A stretch of 64,000 nt of DNA from contig CAJNDO010000006.1 in the NCBI GenBank assembly GCA_905221545.1, forward strand, positions 62,001 through 126,000. Direction: 5' to 3'. This document shows, one piece after another, positions 48,096 to 60,410 of this stretch. Made by a program: the position numbers and the translations under genes. The notes under the pieces were generated by a model. That model was not told the origin of the DNA and did no database searches. It saw only the letters and a program-made list of their open reading frames with translations. The DNA is from a bacterium (GTDB lineage Bacteria; Bacillota; Bacilli; Lactobacillales; Streptococcaceae). The stretch's first letter is position 1, and every line of letters begins with the position of its first letter.

Positions 48096-48590
48096 TCATA
48101 GATAATATTTTTCAAAAATAAACTGAAAAATAAGCATCCACACAAGATTTAAAATCATGGATGGTACTAGGCTATAAACGATAAAAATCGGTAGACTATC
48201 TACAGTTAAACCTACCACTAATGCAAAGAGATAAGCTCCCATATCAAATAGAAAACTCATAACAATCATAGCCAAGATTCTCGTCCAACGATTCAACAAA
48301 ATAACACTATTCAATTTATGAAGAAACGCTCCCAATAAGATAAATAAGAGAGTTGCAATCCCTATTAGATGGAAAAAGTAAACATCATAAACCAAGCCTA
48401 TCACAAAACAATAGACTAGGTAGAGATACTCTGATACTTCTATCGTCTCAAATAAGAGAAATAGAAAAAGAAAATGACTAGCCAAATGTACATGGGGGAA
48501 AAATGAGCCCAGAAGCTGGCTAATATGGGCGTCAATTAGAACCAAGAAAGGTAGCAATAAAAACACTCCAACCCGCTTTAACTGTCTCAT
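48096..48590 (-). CDS. mreD: MreD rod-shape membrane protein
   Basis: A 164-residue protein with about five membrane segments (for example FLLLPFLVLIDAHISQLLGS). Works with MreC in peripheral wall synthesis in ovococci. Its ATG overlaps the mreC stop by one base. Confidence 0.9.
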   Translation of the reverse strand: MRQLKRVGVFLLLPFLVLIDAHISQLLGSFFPHVHLASHFLFLFLLFETIEVSEYLYLVYCFVIGLVYDVYFFHLIGIATLLFILLGAFLHKLNSVILLNRWTRILAMIVMSFLFDMGAYLFALVVGLTVDSLPIFIVYSLVPSMILNLVWMLIFQFIFEKYYL

Positions 48591-49408
48591 TATGAATTCC
48601 CCACTAATTCTATCACATCCACATTATGAGTATCTGCACTCAACTTAACAGTTACTTCTCGTGTCAAATAGTCCGTACTATGCGTTGTGGCAACCACTTC
48701 ACCAACAGGAATATCCGCAACGTTAAAGTTTCCTAATCCACCCGTTGTCACCTTATCGCCTGCACTAATATCGCTATTGCTATTTAATTGACTGATTTTA
48801 AGAACTTCATTTTCCTTGTCGTAGCCAACAATAATTCCATAAATTGTAGTAGTGCCGTGTTGAATTTTAACAGAAATCTTATCAGCATTTTCCGTATTTG
48901 TCAGAAGGTTAACCATAGTAGAGTTCTCCTCTACTTTTGAAACGCTCCCAATCAAACCACCATTTGCAATAGCTAACATGTTCTCAGAAGCCCCTTTTGA
49001 TTTACCTACATCTAAGGTCAATTCCTGCTTCCAAGATACCGGAGAACGCATAATAACATCTGCTGCCAAAGTCTTTGTGGCTTGCAATTTAGACTTCATA
49101 TCAAGCAATTGGCGCAGTTGCTCATTTTCTGTCTTTAAACTTTCCGACTCATTTGATTTAACTTCTAACTGGTAAATCTGTTTCTTCAAACTTTCATTTT
49201 CATTATATGTTCTTGTCAAATGAGCCAAATCTGATTTGACAGAATCAAACCACCGAAAAGGTTTTTGCACAACTCTATCAACCAATGAAATTCCATCTCC
49301 TAATTTTGTCACAATTGTACTTGAATAAGTCGTAGCTAAGAGAGCTGAGACAAGCAGAACAGTGACAAAAACAATAATGACATATTTTGATTTTTTAAAA
49401 CGGTTCAT
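48590..49408 (-). CDS. mreC: MreC cell-shape protein
   Basis: A 272-residue single-pass protein: N-terminal anchor (IIVFVTVLLVSALLATTY), coiled coil (about 65-105), then the beta-barrel domain with NGGLIGSVSKVEENSTMV and KVTTGGLG. Organises peripheral peptidoglycan synthesis. Confidence 0.94.
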   Translation of the reverse strand: MNRFKKSKYVIIVFVTVLLVSALLATTYSSTIVTKLGDGISLVDRVVQKPFRWFDSVKSDLAHLTRTYNENESLKKQIYQLEVKSNESESLKTENEQLRQLLDMKSKLQATKTLAADVIMRSPVSWKQELTLDVGKSKGASENMLAIANGGLIGSVSKVEENSTMVNLLTNTENADKISVKIQHGTTTIYGIIVGYDKENEVLKISQLNSNSDISAGDKVTTGGLGNFNVADIPVGEVVATTHSTDYLTREVTVKLSADTHNVDVIELVGNS

Positions 49409-49467
49409 ATCCCTACCTTTATATCAAAAACTGTTACAGTAACTTTTTTATCAATTCCTGAAAGCTA

Positions 49468-50262
49468 CTAAGATTTTAAGAAAAATAAACAACAACCAAG
49501 TACGAGAATAACAAGGATTGCTAGCGTATCTTTTCGAGTCCATTTCAATTGTCGGTATTGACTTCTGCCTTTCCCACCCTGATAACCACGCGCTTCCATA
49601 GCGATAGCCAAGGAATCCGCACGTTTTAAACTTGTCGCAAAAAGAGGAATCAAAATAGGAATCATAGCCTTTACTTTTTGAACAATACTTCCTTCTCCAA
49701 AATCCACTCCACGCGCTTTCTGCGCATTCATAATCCGCGTCGTATCATCCATCAATGTTGGGACAAAACGTAGACTCATGGACAGCATCAATCCAATTTC
49801 ATGAACTGGAACTCTCACACGTTTTAAAGGCGCTAACAAAGCTTCGACAGCTGAGGCCAAACTTAAGGGCATGGTCGTTAAGGTTAACAAAGTTGAAAAG
49901 AAAATGATCAATACAAAGCGACAAAAAATAATTCCAGCTTGTTGCAAAGCATAATCCGTGATTCTCACAAACGAAAACTCAAATAAAACATTCCCACTAG
50001 AAATGAAAAACAGTTGAAAAATAGTTGTGAAGGCAATCAAGAAAAACATAGACTTCAAGCCCTGAATAAAAAATGAAAGAGATACTCCTGACAAGGCAAT
50101 AAATATCCCTGTCGCTATAAAAAGAATCAGATTCGTCAAGGGGTTATTAGCCCAAAACACAATCAAAATCAGTAGCATCATAGCCAGCAATTTGCTACGT
50201 GGATCCAATCGGTGAACCATCGAATCCCCTGGGATATAACGTCCTAAAATCATACTATCCAT
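49468..50262 (-). CDS. ecfT: EcfT transmembrane component of ECF transporters
   Basis: A 264-residue protein with about five membrane segments and the two Ala-Arg-Gly coupling motifs ([14 protein letters not shown] and [12 protein letters not shown]). It links the EcfA ATPases to various vitamin-binding S components. The ATG overlaps the ecfA2 end by 8 bp. Confidence 0.94.
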   Translation of the reverse strand: MDSMILGRYIPGDSMVHRLDPRSKLLAMMLLILIVFWANNPLTNLILFIATGIFIALSGVSLSFFIQGLKSMFFLIAFTTIFQLFFISSGNVLFEFSFVRITDYALQQAGIIFCRFVLIIFFSTLLTLTTMPLSLASAVEALLAPLKRVRVPVHEIGLMLSMSLRFVPTLMDDTTRIMNAQKARGVDFGEGSIVQKVKAMIPILIPLFATSLKRADSLAIAMEARGYQGGKGRSQYRQLKWTRKDTLAILVILVLGCCLFFLKS

Positions 50263-51094
50263 TTAGCGACTCCTTGAACTCCTCTATCTTAATCGGTAAT
50301 CGTTTAAATGACACGCCTCTATCAGCCAATCGTTTACAAAAGGCTGTAATCTTAGGTACTCCCAACTGAACTTCTTCCATAAAAACAACATCTTGAAAGA
50401 CATCGCTCGGTCTACCACCCTTAACTAAGCGTCCCTTTTCCATTACATAGACTTGATTCGCATATTCAGCCACATCATCCATCAAATGCGTTACTAAGAC
50501 AATGGTCATCCCTGACTGATGGAGTTTTTTGAACAAATTCATCAACTCTTTTCTCCCTAGGGGATCTAGGCCTGCTGTGGGCTCATCTAATACTAATATA
50601 GCTGGTTCCATGGCAAGTATGCCTGCAATGGCGACACGTCTCATTTGTCCACCTGACAGCTCAAACGGACTACGATCAAAAAGTGATTCATCAATTCCAA
50701 CCAGAGCCAGTTTCTCACGCGCAATCTGCTCCGCATCTTCTTCAGAAACTCCAAAATTTTGCGGTCCAAAAGCAACATCCTTCAAAACTGTTTCTTCAAA
50801 GATCTGATTTTCAGCAAACTGAAATACCAAGCCAACCTGTTTTCTAATTTGACGAATATCTTTATTTTTAGAAGTCGAGGTGATTAAGGTATCAAAAACT
50901 CGCACACTCCCTTGACTTGGCACCAATAAACCATTTAAAAGTTGTAAAATAGTTGATTTACCGCTACCTGTGTGGCCAATTAAAGCCGTATAAGAACCAT
51001 CTTCAATCGTCAAAGAAACATCCGACAAAGCTGTTGAAGCTAAAGGAGTCCCTTCTTGATATGTAAAACTCACATTTTCTAGAGCAATTCCCAT
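50255..51094 (-). CDS. ecfA2: EcfA2 ATPase of ECF transporters
   Basis: A 279-residue ATPase. Walker [11 protein letters not shown]-loop [10 protein letters not shown], signature [13 protein letters not shown], Walker [12 protein letters not shown]. It pairs with EcfA1; the gene overlaps ecfA1 by 16 bp. Confidence 0.95.
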   Translation of the reverse strand: MGIALENVSFTYQEGTPLASTALSDVSLTIEDGSYTALIGHTGSGKSTILQLLNGLLVPSQGSVRVFDTLITSTSKNKDIRQIRKQVGLVFQFAENQIFEETVLKDVAFGPQNFGVSEEDAEQIAREKLALVGIDESLFDRSPFELSGGQMRRVAIAGILAMEPAILVLDEPTAGLDPLGRKELMNLFKKLHQSGMTIVLVTHLMDDVAEYANQVYVMEKGRLVKGGRPSDVFQDVVFMEEVQLGVPKITAFCKRLADRGVSFKRLPIKIEEFKESLNG

Positions 51095-51906
51095 AGCTTA
51101 TCCTCTAGCTCACTTTCTGTCAAATAATTTTCAGGCAAATCATAGCCATTCTGGCTCAAAGAATTTTTTAATTGATTGGCAAAAGGATCGTCTAATCCAA
51201 TTTGATCTAAATCATTTCGAGAGAAAAGTTCTCTAGGGCTACTAGTTGATTCAATTTCCCCTTTTTTCATGACCAATACGCGATCACTCATAGCAACTTC
51301 TTCCAAATCATGTGTAATGGAAATGACCGTCATATCATAGTCTTTTCGAATTCCTTTTACTGTCTCAATAAGTTCTCTACGACCCTCAGGATCCAACATA
51401 CTCGTTGCTTCATCTAGGATTAAAATAGCTGGTCTTAGGGCTACAACACCTGCAATGGCCACACGTTGCTTTTGACCACCCGATAGACGCGCCGGCTCTC
51501 TCTTTTTAAAGTCCAACATGCCAACTAAATCCAGAGCTTCTTCCACTCTCTTTTTCATTTCTTGACGAGAAAGGCCCTGATTTTCCAAACCAAAGGCAAC
51601 ATCATCTTCAACAGTCGCTCCAACAAATTGATTGTCTGGATTTTGAAAAACCATACCGATTTGACGACGTATACTCCAAACATTCTCCTCAGTCAGCCGT
51701 TGGCCATCAATTACAATCTCTCCGGATTCTGCTTCCAGTAAGCCATCAATTAATCGAACCGTCGTTGATTTACCACTACCATTATGCCCTACAATCGAAA
51801 GCCATTCTCCACGTTTCACGTGAAACGTAATATCCTTCACATCGTAGTATTTCTGATTTTCTTTATAGCGAAAAGAAAGATTTTTTACATCAATTATTGA
51901 TTTCAT
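51079..51906 (-). CDS. ecfA1: EcfA1 ATPase of ECF transporters
   Basis: A 275-residue ATPase. Walker [11 protein letters not shown]-loop [10 protein letters not shown], signature [13 protein letters not shown], Walker [12 protein letters not shown]. The 5' part of the gene contains a parS palindrome (51811-51828) encoding a FHVKRG-type stretch. Confidence 0.95.
   Translation of the reverse strand: MKSIIDVKNLSFRYKENQKYYDVKDITFHVKRGEWLSIVGHNGSGKSTTVRLIDGLLEAESGEIVIDGQRLTEENVWSIRRQIGMVFQNPDNQFVGATVEDDVAFGLENQGLSRQEMKKRVEEALDLVGMLDFKKREPARLSGGQKQRVAIAGVVALRPAILILDEATSMLDPEGRRELIETVKGIRKDYDMTVISITHDLEEVAMSDRVLVMKKGEIESTSSPRELFSRNDLDQIGLDDPFANQLKNSLSQNGYDLPENYLTESELEDKLWELL
51811..51828. other. 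parS centromere-like site inside ecfA1
   Basis: ACGTTTCACGTGAAACGT is a perfect 18-bp palindrome and contains the 14-bp core GTTTCACGTGAAAC of the parS consensus TGTTTCACGTGAAACA. ParB binds such sites near origins. Confidence 0.88.
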
Positions 51907-52448
51907 TTCGAACCAAATGTCCCTTTAAATACATAGGCACTACCCTTGAAATAGTCATAGCCAGAGTAGATAGTGAAAAACAAGGCTACATAAAGTAGAA
52001 CTTGACCAATCAAAGTCCAATGTAATAGCAAGAAAATAATGGCAAACATCTGACTAAAAGTTTTAATTTTTCCAGGCATTGCCGCTGCTAAAACTGTTCC
52101 GCCAGTTTCAACCAGTAAAAGCCTTAAACCTGTCACAGCCAACTCTCGACAGATAATCACTGCAACAATCCAAGCCGGAGCCATCCCTAACTCAATCAGC
52201 ATAATAAAAGCCGACATAACTAGTAGCTTATCCGCCATAGGATCTGCAAATTTACCAAAATTACTGACCACATTCCATTTACGAGCTAAATATCCATCTA
52301 GGTAGTCTGTGATACTGGCAATCGCAAAGATAATAGCTGCTACTATATGACTCTCTCTCGAATTTCCTACTGTTAAAATAAAGATAAAAATAGGTATAAA
52401 AAGAATTCGACCTATTGTTAAGATATTTGGAATTTGTTCTTTTTTCAT
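51903..52448 (-). CDS. pgsA: CDP-diacylglycerol-glycerol-3-phosphate 3-phosphatidyltransferase
   Basis: A 181-residue membrane enzyme making phosphatidylglycerol phosphate. The CDP-alcohol phosphotransferase motif is complete: D-YLDGYLAR-(8)-GKFADPMADK. Overlaps ecfA1 by 4 bp, as is typical in streptococci. Confidence 0.95.
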   Translation of the reverse strand: MKKEQIPNILTIGRILFIPIFIFILTVGNSRESHIVAAIIFAIASITDYLDGYLARKWNVVSNFGKFADPMADKLLVMSAFIMLIELGMAPAWIVAVIICRELAVTGLRLLLVETGGTVLAAAMPGKIKTFSQMFAIIFLLLHWTLIGQVLLYVALFFTIYSGYDYFKGSAYVFKGTFGSK

Positions 52449-52458
52449 TCGTTTTTCC

Positions 52459-53301
52459 TTAATTTTTAGTGAAGGTTACAGTGATTTGTCCAGTCTGAGC
52501 TGTTAACTTCGATAAATCAACAGTCTGATTATCTACTGTCAAGGCAACACCTTTTACAACACCTAACGTAATGGTTACAGGATTTTTAGTTGAAACGGTT
52601 GCTTCTGCACTTTTCTTCTCTGACGATAAGGTTACACCACCATCAAGTTCGCTTTCTGAAACGCTAACCCAACTTGTAACATCTGAAACTGCCAATTGCA
52701 ATTTAACTGTTTCTTTACTTGTCTTATAAGCGATTTCTACATGATTTCCTTCACCTGATACACTTATAGCTGATTCTACACTAGAAGAACTGCTAGATGA
52801 ACTACTACTTGAGGAGTGGGGAACAGAGCTAGTTGAACTTATTGAACTTGTTGATTGAACCACACTGTAATTAGAAAGAGAAGGCCCATCTGGTTGAGTT
52901 TGAATATAGTTCCAAACATAATAGGTCACAAAAATTAAAATCGATAAGGCAAAAATGATAAAGTAAAATAAAGGTAAAAAGGATGTTTTTTTCTTATTTT
53001 TCTTACTTGAACGTCTGCGCCCTGTCAACTCGTCTTCATCAACATCTACTTCCTCATAAGTAATCATACTCCCGGAATCATAAGCATCCAAAACAATTTG
53101 GTCATCTAACTCAACAGCCCATGCATATTTTCTCAAGAAAGAGCGTGTGTAAAAAGGACTTGGAAGTTGATCGAAATCGTCTGCTTCCATTGCTTCCAAC
53201 ATATCTAACTGGATGTCTGTCTTTTTCTGCAATTCATCTAAACTCAATCCCTTATTGATTCTAGCTAATCGTAAAACCTCACCAATTGTTTTTTTCCTCA
53301 T
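52459..53301 (-). CDS. rodZ: RodZ-like cytoskeletal/cell-shape protein
   Basis: A 280-residue protein: N-terminal HTH_25 (GEVLRLARINKGLSLDELQ), a basic stretch, one membrane segment (about 114-134), a Ser-rich extracellular linker (about 165-185) and a C-terminal DUF4115-like beta domain. Start at 53301 (MRKKTIGEVL) is chosen because AAGGG lies 9 nt upstream; an ATG three codons earlier is too close to it. Involved in septal and peripheral growth. Confidence 0.88.
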   Translation of the reverse strand: MRKKTIGEVLRLARINKGLSLDELQKKTDIQLDMLEAMEADDFDQLPSPFYTRSFLRKYAWAVELDDQIVLDAYDSGSMITYEEVDVDEDELTGRRRSSKKNKKKTSFLPLFYFIIFALSILIFVTYYVWNYIQTQPDGPSLSNYSVVQSTSSISSTSSVPHSSSSSSSSSSSSVESAISVSGEGNHVEIAYKTSKETVKLQLAVSDVTSWVSVSESELDGGVTLSSEKKSAEATVSTKNPVTITLGVVKGVALTVDNQTVDLSKLTAQTGQITVTFTKN

Positions 53302-53342
53302 ACTTGTCATCCCTTCTTTCTAGTGTCTATTATGATAGGTTA

Positions 53343-54626
53343 CTACGATGGGAATATTGTAAAATCAACTATATCCCCTTCATCTATTAAGTGATGTCCT
53401 GCTTCAAGGACATCCTCTAAAGTAATTTCCTGTAAAATCTTTGGCAAATCAAAAATTGTCTCACCATGTTCAAAAGCATCATATTGTGTTGCAATAAATT
53501 CAAGAGAGTTCATGCTACTGAAAAATTCTCCAAACATCTCTCTTTTTATAATATCTAAATGATCCTCTGTAATATCTAAATCCTTTGTGAAATTACGAAT
53601 AGCCTTCCTAAACTGATGAGATAAAGCAACTGGCTCTTTTGTATCCATTGTCAACATAACAAAATGAAAGCGACTTGTTACTTCAACTTCTAGAGATAAG
53701 GAAGTGTCAATTTTACCTGATTCATATAATTTTTGAAAACGATCCGAAGTCCAACCAAACATCATTGCAAATAATAATTTTAATAAAATATGATATCGAT
53801 AGCAATTTTCCTCAGCAACTTTTCGCTTACCTCTAATCCCAATCGCTAGTTTAGGAGAAGATACTTCCATTCTCACACTGTCTGTTTGCTTTACAGCCTG
53901 TAAAACAAACTTTTCTCTTGCTACATCCTGAACATCTAAATCTTTCAGTTCTTTGCTTTCAAAATAGTCCTGTACTCGCTCCACATCAAAATTACCAACT
54001 AAAAACAGAGACATATTTACAGGTTTGTAAAACCTTGTAAAATTTTCTTGCAAATTAGTTAGATTTATTTGGGAAATCGATTTCTCACTTCCAACTATAT
54101 CAGTTGCTAAAGGTGTACCTGGATACAAATTCGCTAAAGTTGAAAAGAATAAACACGAATCTGGATCATCTTGATACATTTCTCGTTCTTGCTGGATAAT
54201 ATCCTGCTCTCTTAAAATGGAATCTTCAGTAAAATGTGCCGATGTTACCAATTCATCAAGTAAATCTAAATTCTCTAAGAGATAATCCGTCGATGAAAAA
54301 AGATAGTTTGTTTTTGTAAAGCTTGTAAAGGCATTGCTATCTGCACCTAGACTCGTAAAAGCAGACATTAAATCACTAGAATCTTCTCTCTCAAATAATT
54401 TATGTTCAAGAAAATGAGCAATTCCCGCAGGATATTGTTTTACATCTCCGTCAACTTCTGTGACAAGCGTATCTACCGAACCAAACTGGACAGTTACACT
54501 CCCGTAAACCTCTTTAAATTCCTTTTTAGGTAGAAGAGCTACTGTCAATCCGTTTGCCAAACGAGTTCGATAAACCATTTCTTTTACAGCTGGATAGTAT
54601 TTTTCTTCAAAAACAACCTTTGTCAT
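53343..54626 (-). CDS. M16-family peptidase (YmfH-like, catalytic type)
   Basis: A 427-residue protein with the inverted zinc motif HFLEH in GIAHFLEHKLFE (about residue 70) and a downstream Glu, so it is likely an active metallopeptidase. It overlaps the preceding M16 gene by 4 bp; the two probably form a heterodimer. The substrate is unknown. Confidence 0.88.
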   Translation of the reverse strand: MTKVVFEEKYYPAVKEMVYRTRLANGLTVALLPKKEFKEVYGSVTVQFGSVDTLVTEVDGDVKQYPAGIAHFLEHKLFEREDSSDLMSAFTSLGADSNAFTSFTKTNYLFSSTDYLLENLDLLDELVTSAHFTEDSILREQDIIQQEREMYQDDPDSCLFFSTLANLYPGTPLATDIVGSEKSISQINLTNLQENFTRFYKPVNMSLFLVGNFDVERVQDYFESKELKDLDVQDVAREKFVLQAVKQTDSVRMEVSSPKLAIGIRGKRKVAEENCYRYHILLKLLFAMMFGWTSDRFQKLYESGKIDTSLSLEVEVTSRFHFVMLTMDTKEPVALSHQFRKAIRNFTKDLDITEDHLDIIKREMFGEFFSSMNSLEFIATQYDAFEHGETIFDLPKILQEITLEDVLEAGHHLIDEGDIVDFTIFPS

Positions 54627-55873
54627 TCTATTCCTTCCATAAAGTAAATTGCTTGTAGCTTCACATTATTAGCTGCTCTACAAATAGCATCTTTGTCAAT
54701 TTGTTCAAGCTTTTCAATCCAACTTTTAAAGTCTGCTGAAGATTTTCCAAGTAAGGCATTTTGATAAGCACGTTCAATCAATGAAGATTGATTATCTTGA
54801 GAAAGTAACAAAGACCGATGAATCATTTCCTTGGTCTGCTCTAACTCAAGATCTGTAAAATGACCTTTTTTTAAATCAAGCAATTGATTATTCATCATTT
54901 TTCGAGCCTGATTCCGATTTTCTCGATCAATGCCAGCATACATCCTTAAAAATCCACTAAATAAATCAAGCTGACTTGAAATGGTATAAGCTAATCCAGC
55001 ATTTTCACGGACATTTGTAAAGAGCTTAGAATGAGCAAATCCACCCAGTAAACCATTCATTACAATCATGGGTAAATGTTGCTCATCACCATATTCAGCA
55101 GAGCAATGATAGCCCAACTCTAAAATAGACTGTCCCACATTTTTCCGAACCATACCTTCCTGAAGGATATTGGAATAAGGTTGACAATACTGAACCTTAA
55201 TATCACCTTCTCGACCTTTAAAGCCAAATGATTCTAATACATTTTGAATTTCAACCTCATTAAAATCACCTAGGAAAAAGAAATCTATTCGATCATTGGC
55301 CAAAAATTCTTGGAAACAAGAATAAGAACTTTGTGGAGTTTCAACTAAAATACGATTTCGTAAATCACTATATTCCAATTGGAGACGTTCATCATGAAAA
55401 AATAATTTGTCTAATTCTTTATGTGAAAAATAAAAAGAATCATCCATATCAGCTGCTAAACTTGCTAGCAATTGCTTTTTCTCAATTTCAAATAAGGCTG
55501 GATCAAATCCATTATCAACTATTACGGGTGAAAAAAGAGTTTCTTTTACTAGCTCCAAAACCTGAGCAGTTAGCACATTTTTCCTACTTAAAAACTCATC
55601 ACGAACATAAGTAAATGTCAATTCTACAATGTGACTTTGCCCTCTTCTGAAACAATTGGTTGACATATCTGTACCATATAGACTAGCCAAGTGTCTTCTC
55701 AAAGTTTGAGAAGTAGGGTACATCAGATTAGCAGTCTCTAGCATACTCGCACTCAACATGCGACCTGCAATCGTATCAAGAGATAATAGAGCTGTAAAAC
55801 GCACGGTAATTTTGTTCGTTTTAAACTTCTTTGATTGGATAAAATGTGTTGAAATTCCATGCACTAACTCCAT
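54623..55873 (-). CDS. M16-family peptidase-like partner (YmfF-like, non-catalytic)
   Basis: A 416-residue protein with the M16 fold but no HxxEH: the matching region reads SASMLETANLMYPTSQTLRR. It keeps the substrate-binding type C-terminal half. M16B enzymes often pair one active and one inactive subunit, so I infer that role here. First gene of the pair, with GGAGG before its ATG. Confidence 0.85.
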   Translation of the reverse strand: MELVHGISTHFIQSKKFKTNKITVRFTALLSLDTIAGRMLSASMLETANLMYPTSQTLRRHLASLYGTDMSTNCFRRGQSHIVELTFTYVRDEFLSRKNVLTAQVLELVKETLFSPVIVDNGFDPALFEIEKKQLLASLAADMDDSFYFSHKELDKLFFHDERLQLEYSDLRNRILVETPQSSYSCFQEFLANDRIDFFFLGDFNEVEIQNVLESFGFKGREGDIKVQYCQPYSNILQEGMVRKNVGQSILELGYHCSAEYGDEQHLPMIVMNGLLGGFAHSKLFTNVRENAGLAYTISSQLDLFSGFLRMYAGIDRENRNQARKMMNNQLLDLKKGHFTDLELEQTKEMIHRSLLLSQDNQSSLIERAYQNALLGKSSADFKSWIEKLEQIDKDAICRAANNVKLQAIYFMEGIE

Positions 55874-56031
55874 GATTTACCTCCTTATATACAGACTTCT
55901 ATTATATCACGAATACCTGAAATTTTCTTGTTCCCTATAACACTTTTGAAATAAAAATCGCTTACATTTCTCCCTGTTTCTATCACCATTTTTAGGAAAA
56001 TATGGTATAATACCAAAGATTGAGGTGAATT

Positions 56032-56400
56032 ATGAAATACAAATTATTTGAAGAATTTATTACCCTCCAAGCACTGCTCAAAGAACTTGGAATTACACAT
56101 AGCGGAGGAGCTATCAAATCCTTTCTCTCTGAACATTTTGTTTACTTTAATGGGGAGTTAGAAAGTCGTCGTGGTAAAAAACTTCGTATTGGTGATAAAA
56201 TTGACATCCCTGACATGAATATTGACATCTTGTTGACACAACCTACTTCTGAAGAACAAGATGAATACCAAGCTGATAAAGTTGAAAAAGAACGAATTGC
56301 TAAACTTGTAAAGGAGATGAATAAGGGAGTTAAAAAAGACAAATCGAAACCTACTTCAGCACCTAAAAACAAACAAGCTCCGCGATTCCCTGGTAGATAA
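56032..56400 (+). CDS. yaaA: S4-domain RNA-binding protein YaaA
   Basis: A 122-residue protein. The S4-like region is [26 protein letters not shown]. The C-terminus is a basic tail ([14 protein letters not shown]). Such a gene precedes recF in many Firmicutes. Only 2 bases separate it from recF. Confidence 0.9.
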   Translation: MKYKLFEEFITLQALLKELGITHSGGAIKSFLSEHFVYFNGELESRRGKKLRIGDKIDIPDMNIDILLTQPTSEEQDEYQADKVEKERIAKLVKEMNKGVKKDKSKPTSAPKNKQAPRFPGR

Positions 56401-56402
56401 TC

Positions 56403-57500
56403 ATGTGGCTACAAAACCTATCTCTCAAGACTTTTCGTAACTACAAAGAGACGAAAATAGACTTTAATCCTAAATTGAATATATTTTTGGGACGTAATGC
56501 ACAAGGAAAAACAAACATGTTAGAGGCTATCTATTTTTTAGCCTTAACGCGTAGTCATAGAACTCGAACAGATAAAAATCTCATTCATTTTGATAAGGAA
56601 CAACTTCATCTTTCAGGTCTCGTTCAGAAAAAAACTGGATCCATTCCCCTAGAAATCGAACTAACACAAAAAGGCCGTGTGACAAAAGTTAATCATTTAA
56701 AACAGGCACGCCTTTCAGATTATGTGGGACACATGAATGTTGTCTTATTTGCTCCTGAAGATTTACAACTAATTAAAGGAGCACCTTCGGTTCGACGGAA
56801 ATTCATTGATATGGAACTTGGACAAATTAAGCCAATCTATTTATCAGATTTAACCAATTATAATCACATCCTAAAACAAAGAAACACTTATCTAAAATCA
56901 GCTCAAAAAATAGATGAAACCTTCCTTTCAGTGTTGGATGATCAGCTAGTTGATTATGGATGTCGTGTAATGAATCACCGCTTAGATTTCATAAAAAAAC
57001 TAAAATCATTTGCGCGTAAGAAACATTTTGAACTCTCTAATCAGATTGAAGAGTTGTCAATATCCTATCAATCTTCTGTCAAGATAACTGACAAAGAAGA
57101 CTTATCCGAATCTTTCAAAATTGCTTTAGAAAAAAGTAGATCCAGAGATTTATTTAAAAAGAATACTGGCGTCGGTCCTCATCGAGATGATATTTCTTTT
57201 TATATAAATGGGATGGATGCTAGTTTTGGAAGTCAAGGCCAACATCGTAGTCTCGTCCTGTCTATAAAATTAGCAGAAATCGAGTTAATGGAAAGTATTA
57301 CTACAGAATCTCCAATATTATTGCTTGACGATGTTATGAGTGAACTTGACAATACTAGACAGTTAAAATTATTAGAAACGATTTCTCAGTCAATCCAAAC
57401 CTTTATCACAACAACAAGCTTAGACCATCTTCAAAATCTACCAGAAAACCTAAGTATCTTCACTATTCAGGGTGGTAAAGTTACTGTAAACGAATATTGA
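56403..57500 (+). CDS. recF: RecF recombination/repair protein
   Basis: A 365-residue SMC-like ATPase. Walker A is GRNAQGKTN (Ala for Gly), the signature is SQGQHRSL, Walker B is [12 protein letters not shown]. It loads RecA at gaps together with RecO and RecR. Confidence 0.97.
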   Translation: MWLQNLSLKTFRNYKETKIDFNPKLNIFLGRNAQGKTNMLEAIYFLALTRSHRTRTDKNLIHFDKEQLHLSGLVQKKTGSIPLEIELTQKGRVTKVNHLKQARLSDYVGHMNVVLFAPEDLQLIKGAPSVRRKFIDMELGQIKPIYLSDLTNYNHILKQRNTYLKSAQKIDETFLSVLDDQLVDYGCRVMNHRLDFIKKLKSFARKKHFELSNQIEELSISYQSSVKITDKEDLSESFKIALEKSRSRDLFKKNTGVGPHRDDISFYINGMDASFGSQGQHRSLVLSIKLAEIELMESITTESPILLLDDVMSELDNTRQLKLLETISQSIQTFITTTSLDHLQNLPENLSIFTIQGGKVTVNEY

Positions 57501-57512
57501 CAACATTGTAAA

Positions 57513-57538
57513 AGAACTCCTGTTTTCACGGGAGTTCT
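57513..57538. terminator. bidirectional terminator between recF and guaB
   Basis: AGAACTCC and GGAGTTCT form a stem extended by TG/CG across a short loop, with T-rich flanks on both strands. Confidence 0.88.
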
Positions 57539-57549
57539 CTTTATTTCTT

Positions 57550-59110
<1,561 letters not shown>

Positions 59111-59131
59111 ATGTTACAGGGGTAAATAAAA

Positions 59132-59164
59132 AACTATCTTTTCTTTGAGATAGAAATGATAGTT
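59132..59164 (-). terminator. trpS terminator
   Basis: AACTATC and GATAGTT pair, with TTTCT/AGAAA inside; TTTTTTA follows on the - strand. Confidence 0.75.
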
Positions 59165-59179
59165 TCTTGTAAAATAAAC

Positions 59180-60205
59180 TTAGTTAAAGTAATGAAGTCC
59201 CATTGCTCCTTTAACCTCAGATAGGGTTTGACCTGCAACTTCACGCGCTCTTTCACTACCTTTTTGAAGCATATTATAAACTTCTCCCATATCCTTAGCA
59301 AATTCGATACGGCGCTCACGAATAGGACCCAGTTCACGTTCTAATATTTCAAGTAGATAACGCTTGGTCTTCACATCACCAAGACCACCTCGTTGATAAT
59401 GTTCTTTCATTTCAGCAATTTCTTGAGCATCTTCTGGACGACCAAAAACATCTAGATAATGGAAAACCATATTTCCTTCAATTTTACCTGGATCCTCAAC
59501 TCGGATATGATCTGGATCTGTATACATACTCATTACTTTTTTACGCAAAGTATCCGCATCATCAGCTAAATAAATACCGTTATTGAGTGATTTAGACATT
59601 TTAGCATTTCCATCTAAACCAGGCAAACGCCCTGCTCTCTCATTTTCTGGATAAATACCTTCAGGTTCTACCAAGACATCACAGTTATATGCATTGTTAA
59701 AAGAACGAACAATCTCGCGAGTTTGCTCAATCATTGGTTTCTGATCTGTCCCAACTGGAACATAATTGGCCTTGAAAGCTGTGATGTCAGCTGCTTGAGC
59801 GATCGGATAGACCAAGAATCCTGTAGGAATACTTTCCCCAAATCCTTTTTGAGCAATCTCTGTCTTGACAGTTGGATTGCGCTCCAAACGTGCTAATGAA
59901 ACTAGATTCATATAGTACATAGACAACTCAGCTAATTCTGGAATTTGACTTTGAATAAAGATTGTCGATTTACTGGGATCCAATCCAACTGCAAGGTAAT
60001 CCAAAGCCACATTTCCGATAGACTCTACAATTGTTTGAGGGTCTTTAGCATGATCTGTCAAAGCTTGTTGGTCAGCCAAGAACACAAACATATCATACTT
60101 ACCCTCTTCCTGTAATAATACTCGGTTTTTGAGACTTCCAACATAATGTCCAATATGTAATTTTCCTGTTGGACGGTCTCCTGTTAAAATAATGGGTTTA
60201 GTCAT
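59180..60205 (-). CDS. trpS: tryptophanyl-tRNA synthetase
   Basis: A 341-residue class I synthetase: HIGH-type motif [10 protein letters not shown] (about residue 15) and KMSKS in [11 protein letters not shown]. An extended -10 (TGCTATAAT, core 60234-60239) lies upstream; the ~205-bp upstream gap is too short for a T-box and no T-box motif is visible. Confidence 0.97.
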   Translation of the reverse strand: MTKPIILTGDRPTGKLHIGHYVGSLKNRVLLQEEGKYDMFVFLADQQALTDHAKDPQTIVESIGNVALDYLAVGLDPSKSTIFIQSQIPELAELSMYYMNLVSLARLERNPTVKTEIAQKGFGESIPTGFLVYPIAQAADITAFKANYVPVGTDQKPMIEQTREIVRSFNNAYNCDVLVEPEGIYPENERAGRLPGLDGNAKMSKSLNNGIYLADDADTLRKKVMSMYTDPDHIRVEDPGKIEGNMVFHYLDVFGRPEDAQEIAEMKEHYQRGGLGDVKTKRYLLEILERELGPIRERRIEFAKDMGEVYNMLQKGSERAREVAGQTLSEVKGAMGLHYFN

Positions 60206-60298
60206 TTTATTCTCCTTCGATATAGTCCCTTCAATTATAGCATTTTTTTAATGAAATAACCGTAATTTATCAAAATAAATCAGTCTTGCTATTTATGT

Positions 60299-60337
60299 TT
60301 TTGTGTAAAGGAAATTGTAAATATAATTTACACAAAA
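60299..60337. repeat. inverted repeat in the trpS/ABC-F divergent intergenic region
   Basis: TTTTGTGTAAA (60299-60309) and TTTACACAAAA (60327-60337) are an 11-bp perfect inverted repeat. A second palindrome, TGTAAAT-ATA-ATTTACA (60316-60332), overlaps its right arm. The pair could be an operator for an unknown factor. Confidence 0.6.
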
Positions 60338-60352
60338 TTGACAGATAAAAAT

Positions 60353-60381
60353 TTGAATATTTCCGTATTTTCTAGTAGAAT
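60353..60381 (+). promoter_or_regulatory. promoter of the ABC-F gene
   Basis: TTGAAT (60353-60358), 17-bp spacer, TAGAAT (60376-60381), 29 bp before the TTG start. Confidence 0.7.
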
Positions 60382-60410
60382 AGAGGTATTACACATATAG
60401 GAGAAAAACA

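Noticed and set aside
60206..60410. Possible T-box leader for trpS
   Set aside because: The gap is only 205 bp, holds a promoter close to trpS, and shows no T-box sequence (AGGGUGGNACCGCG type).
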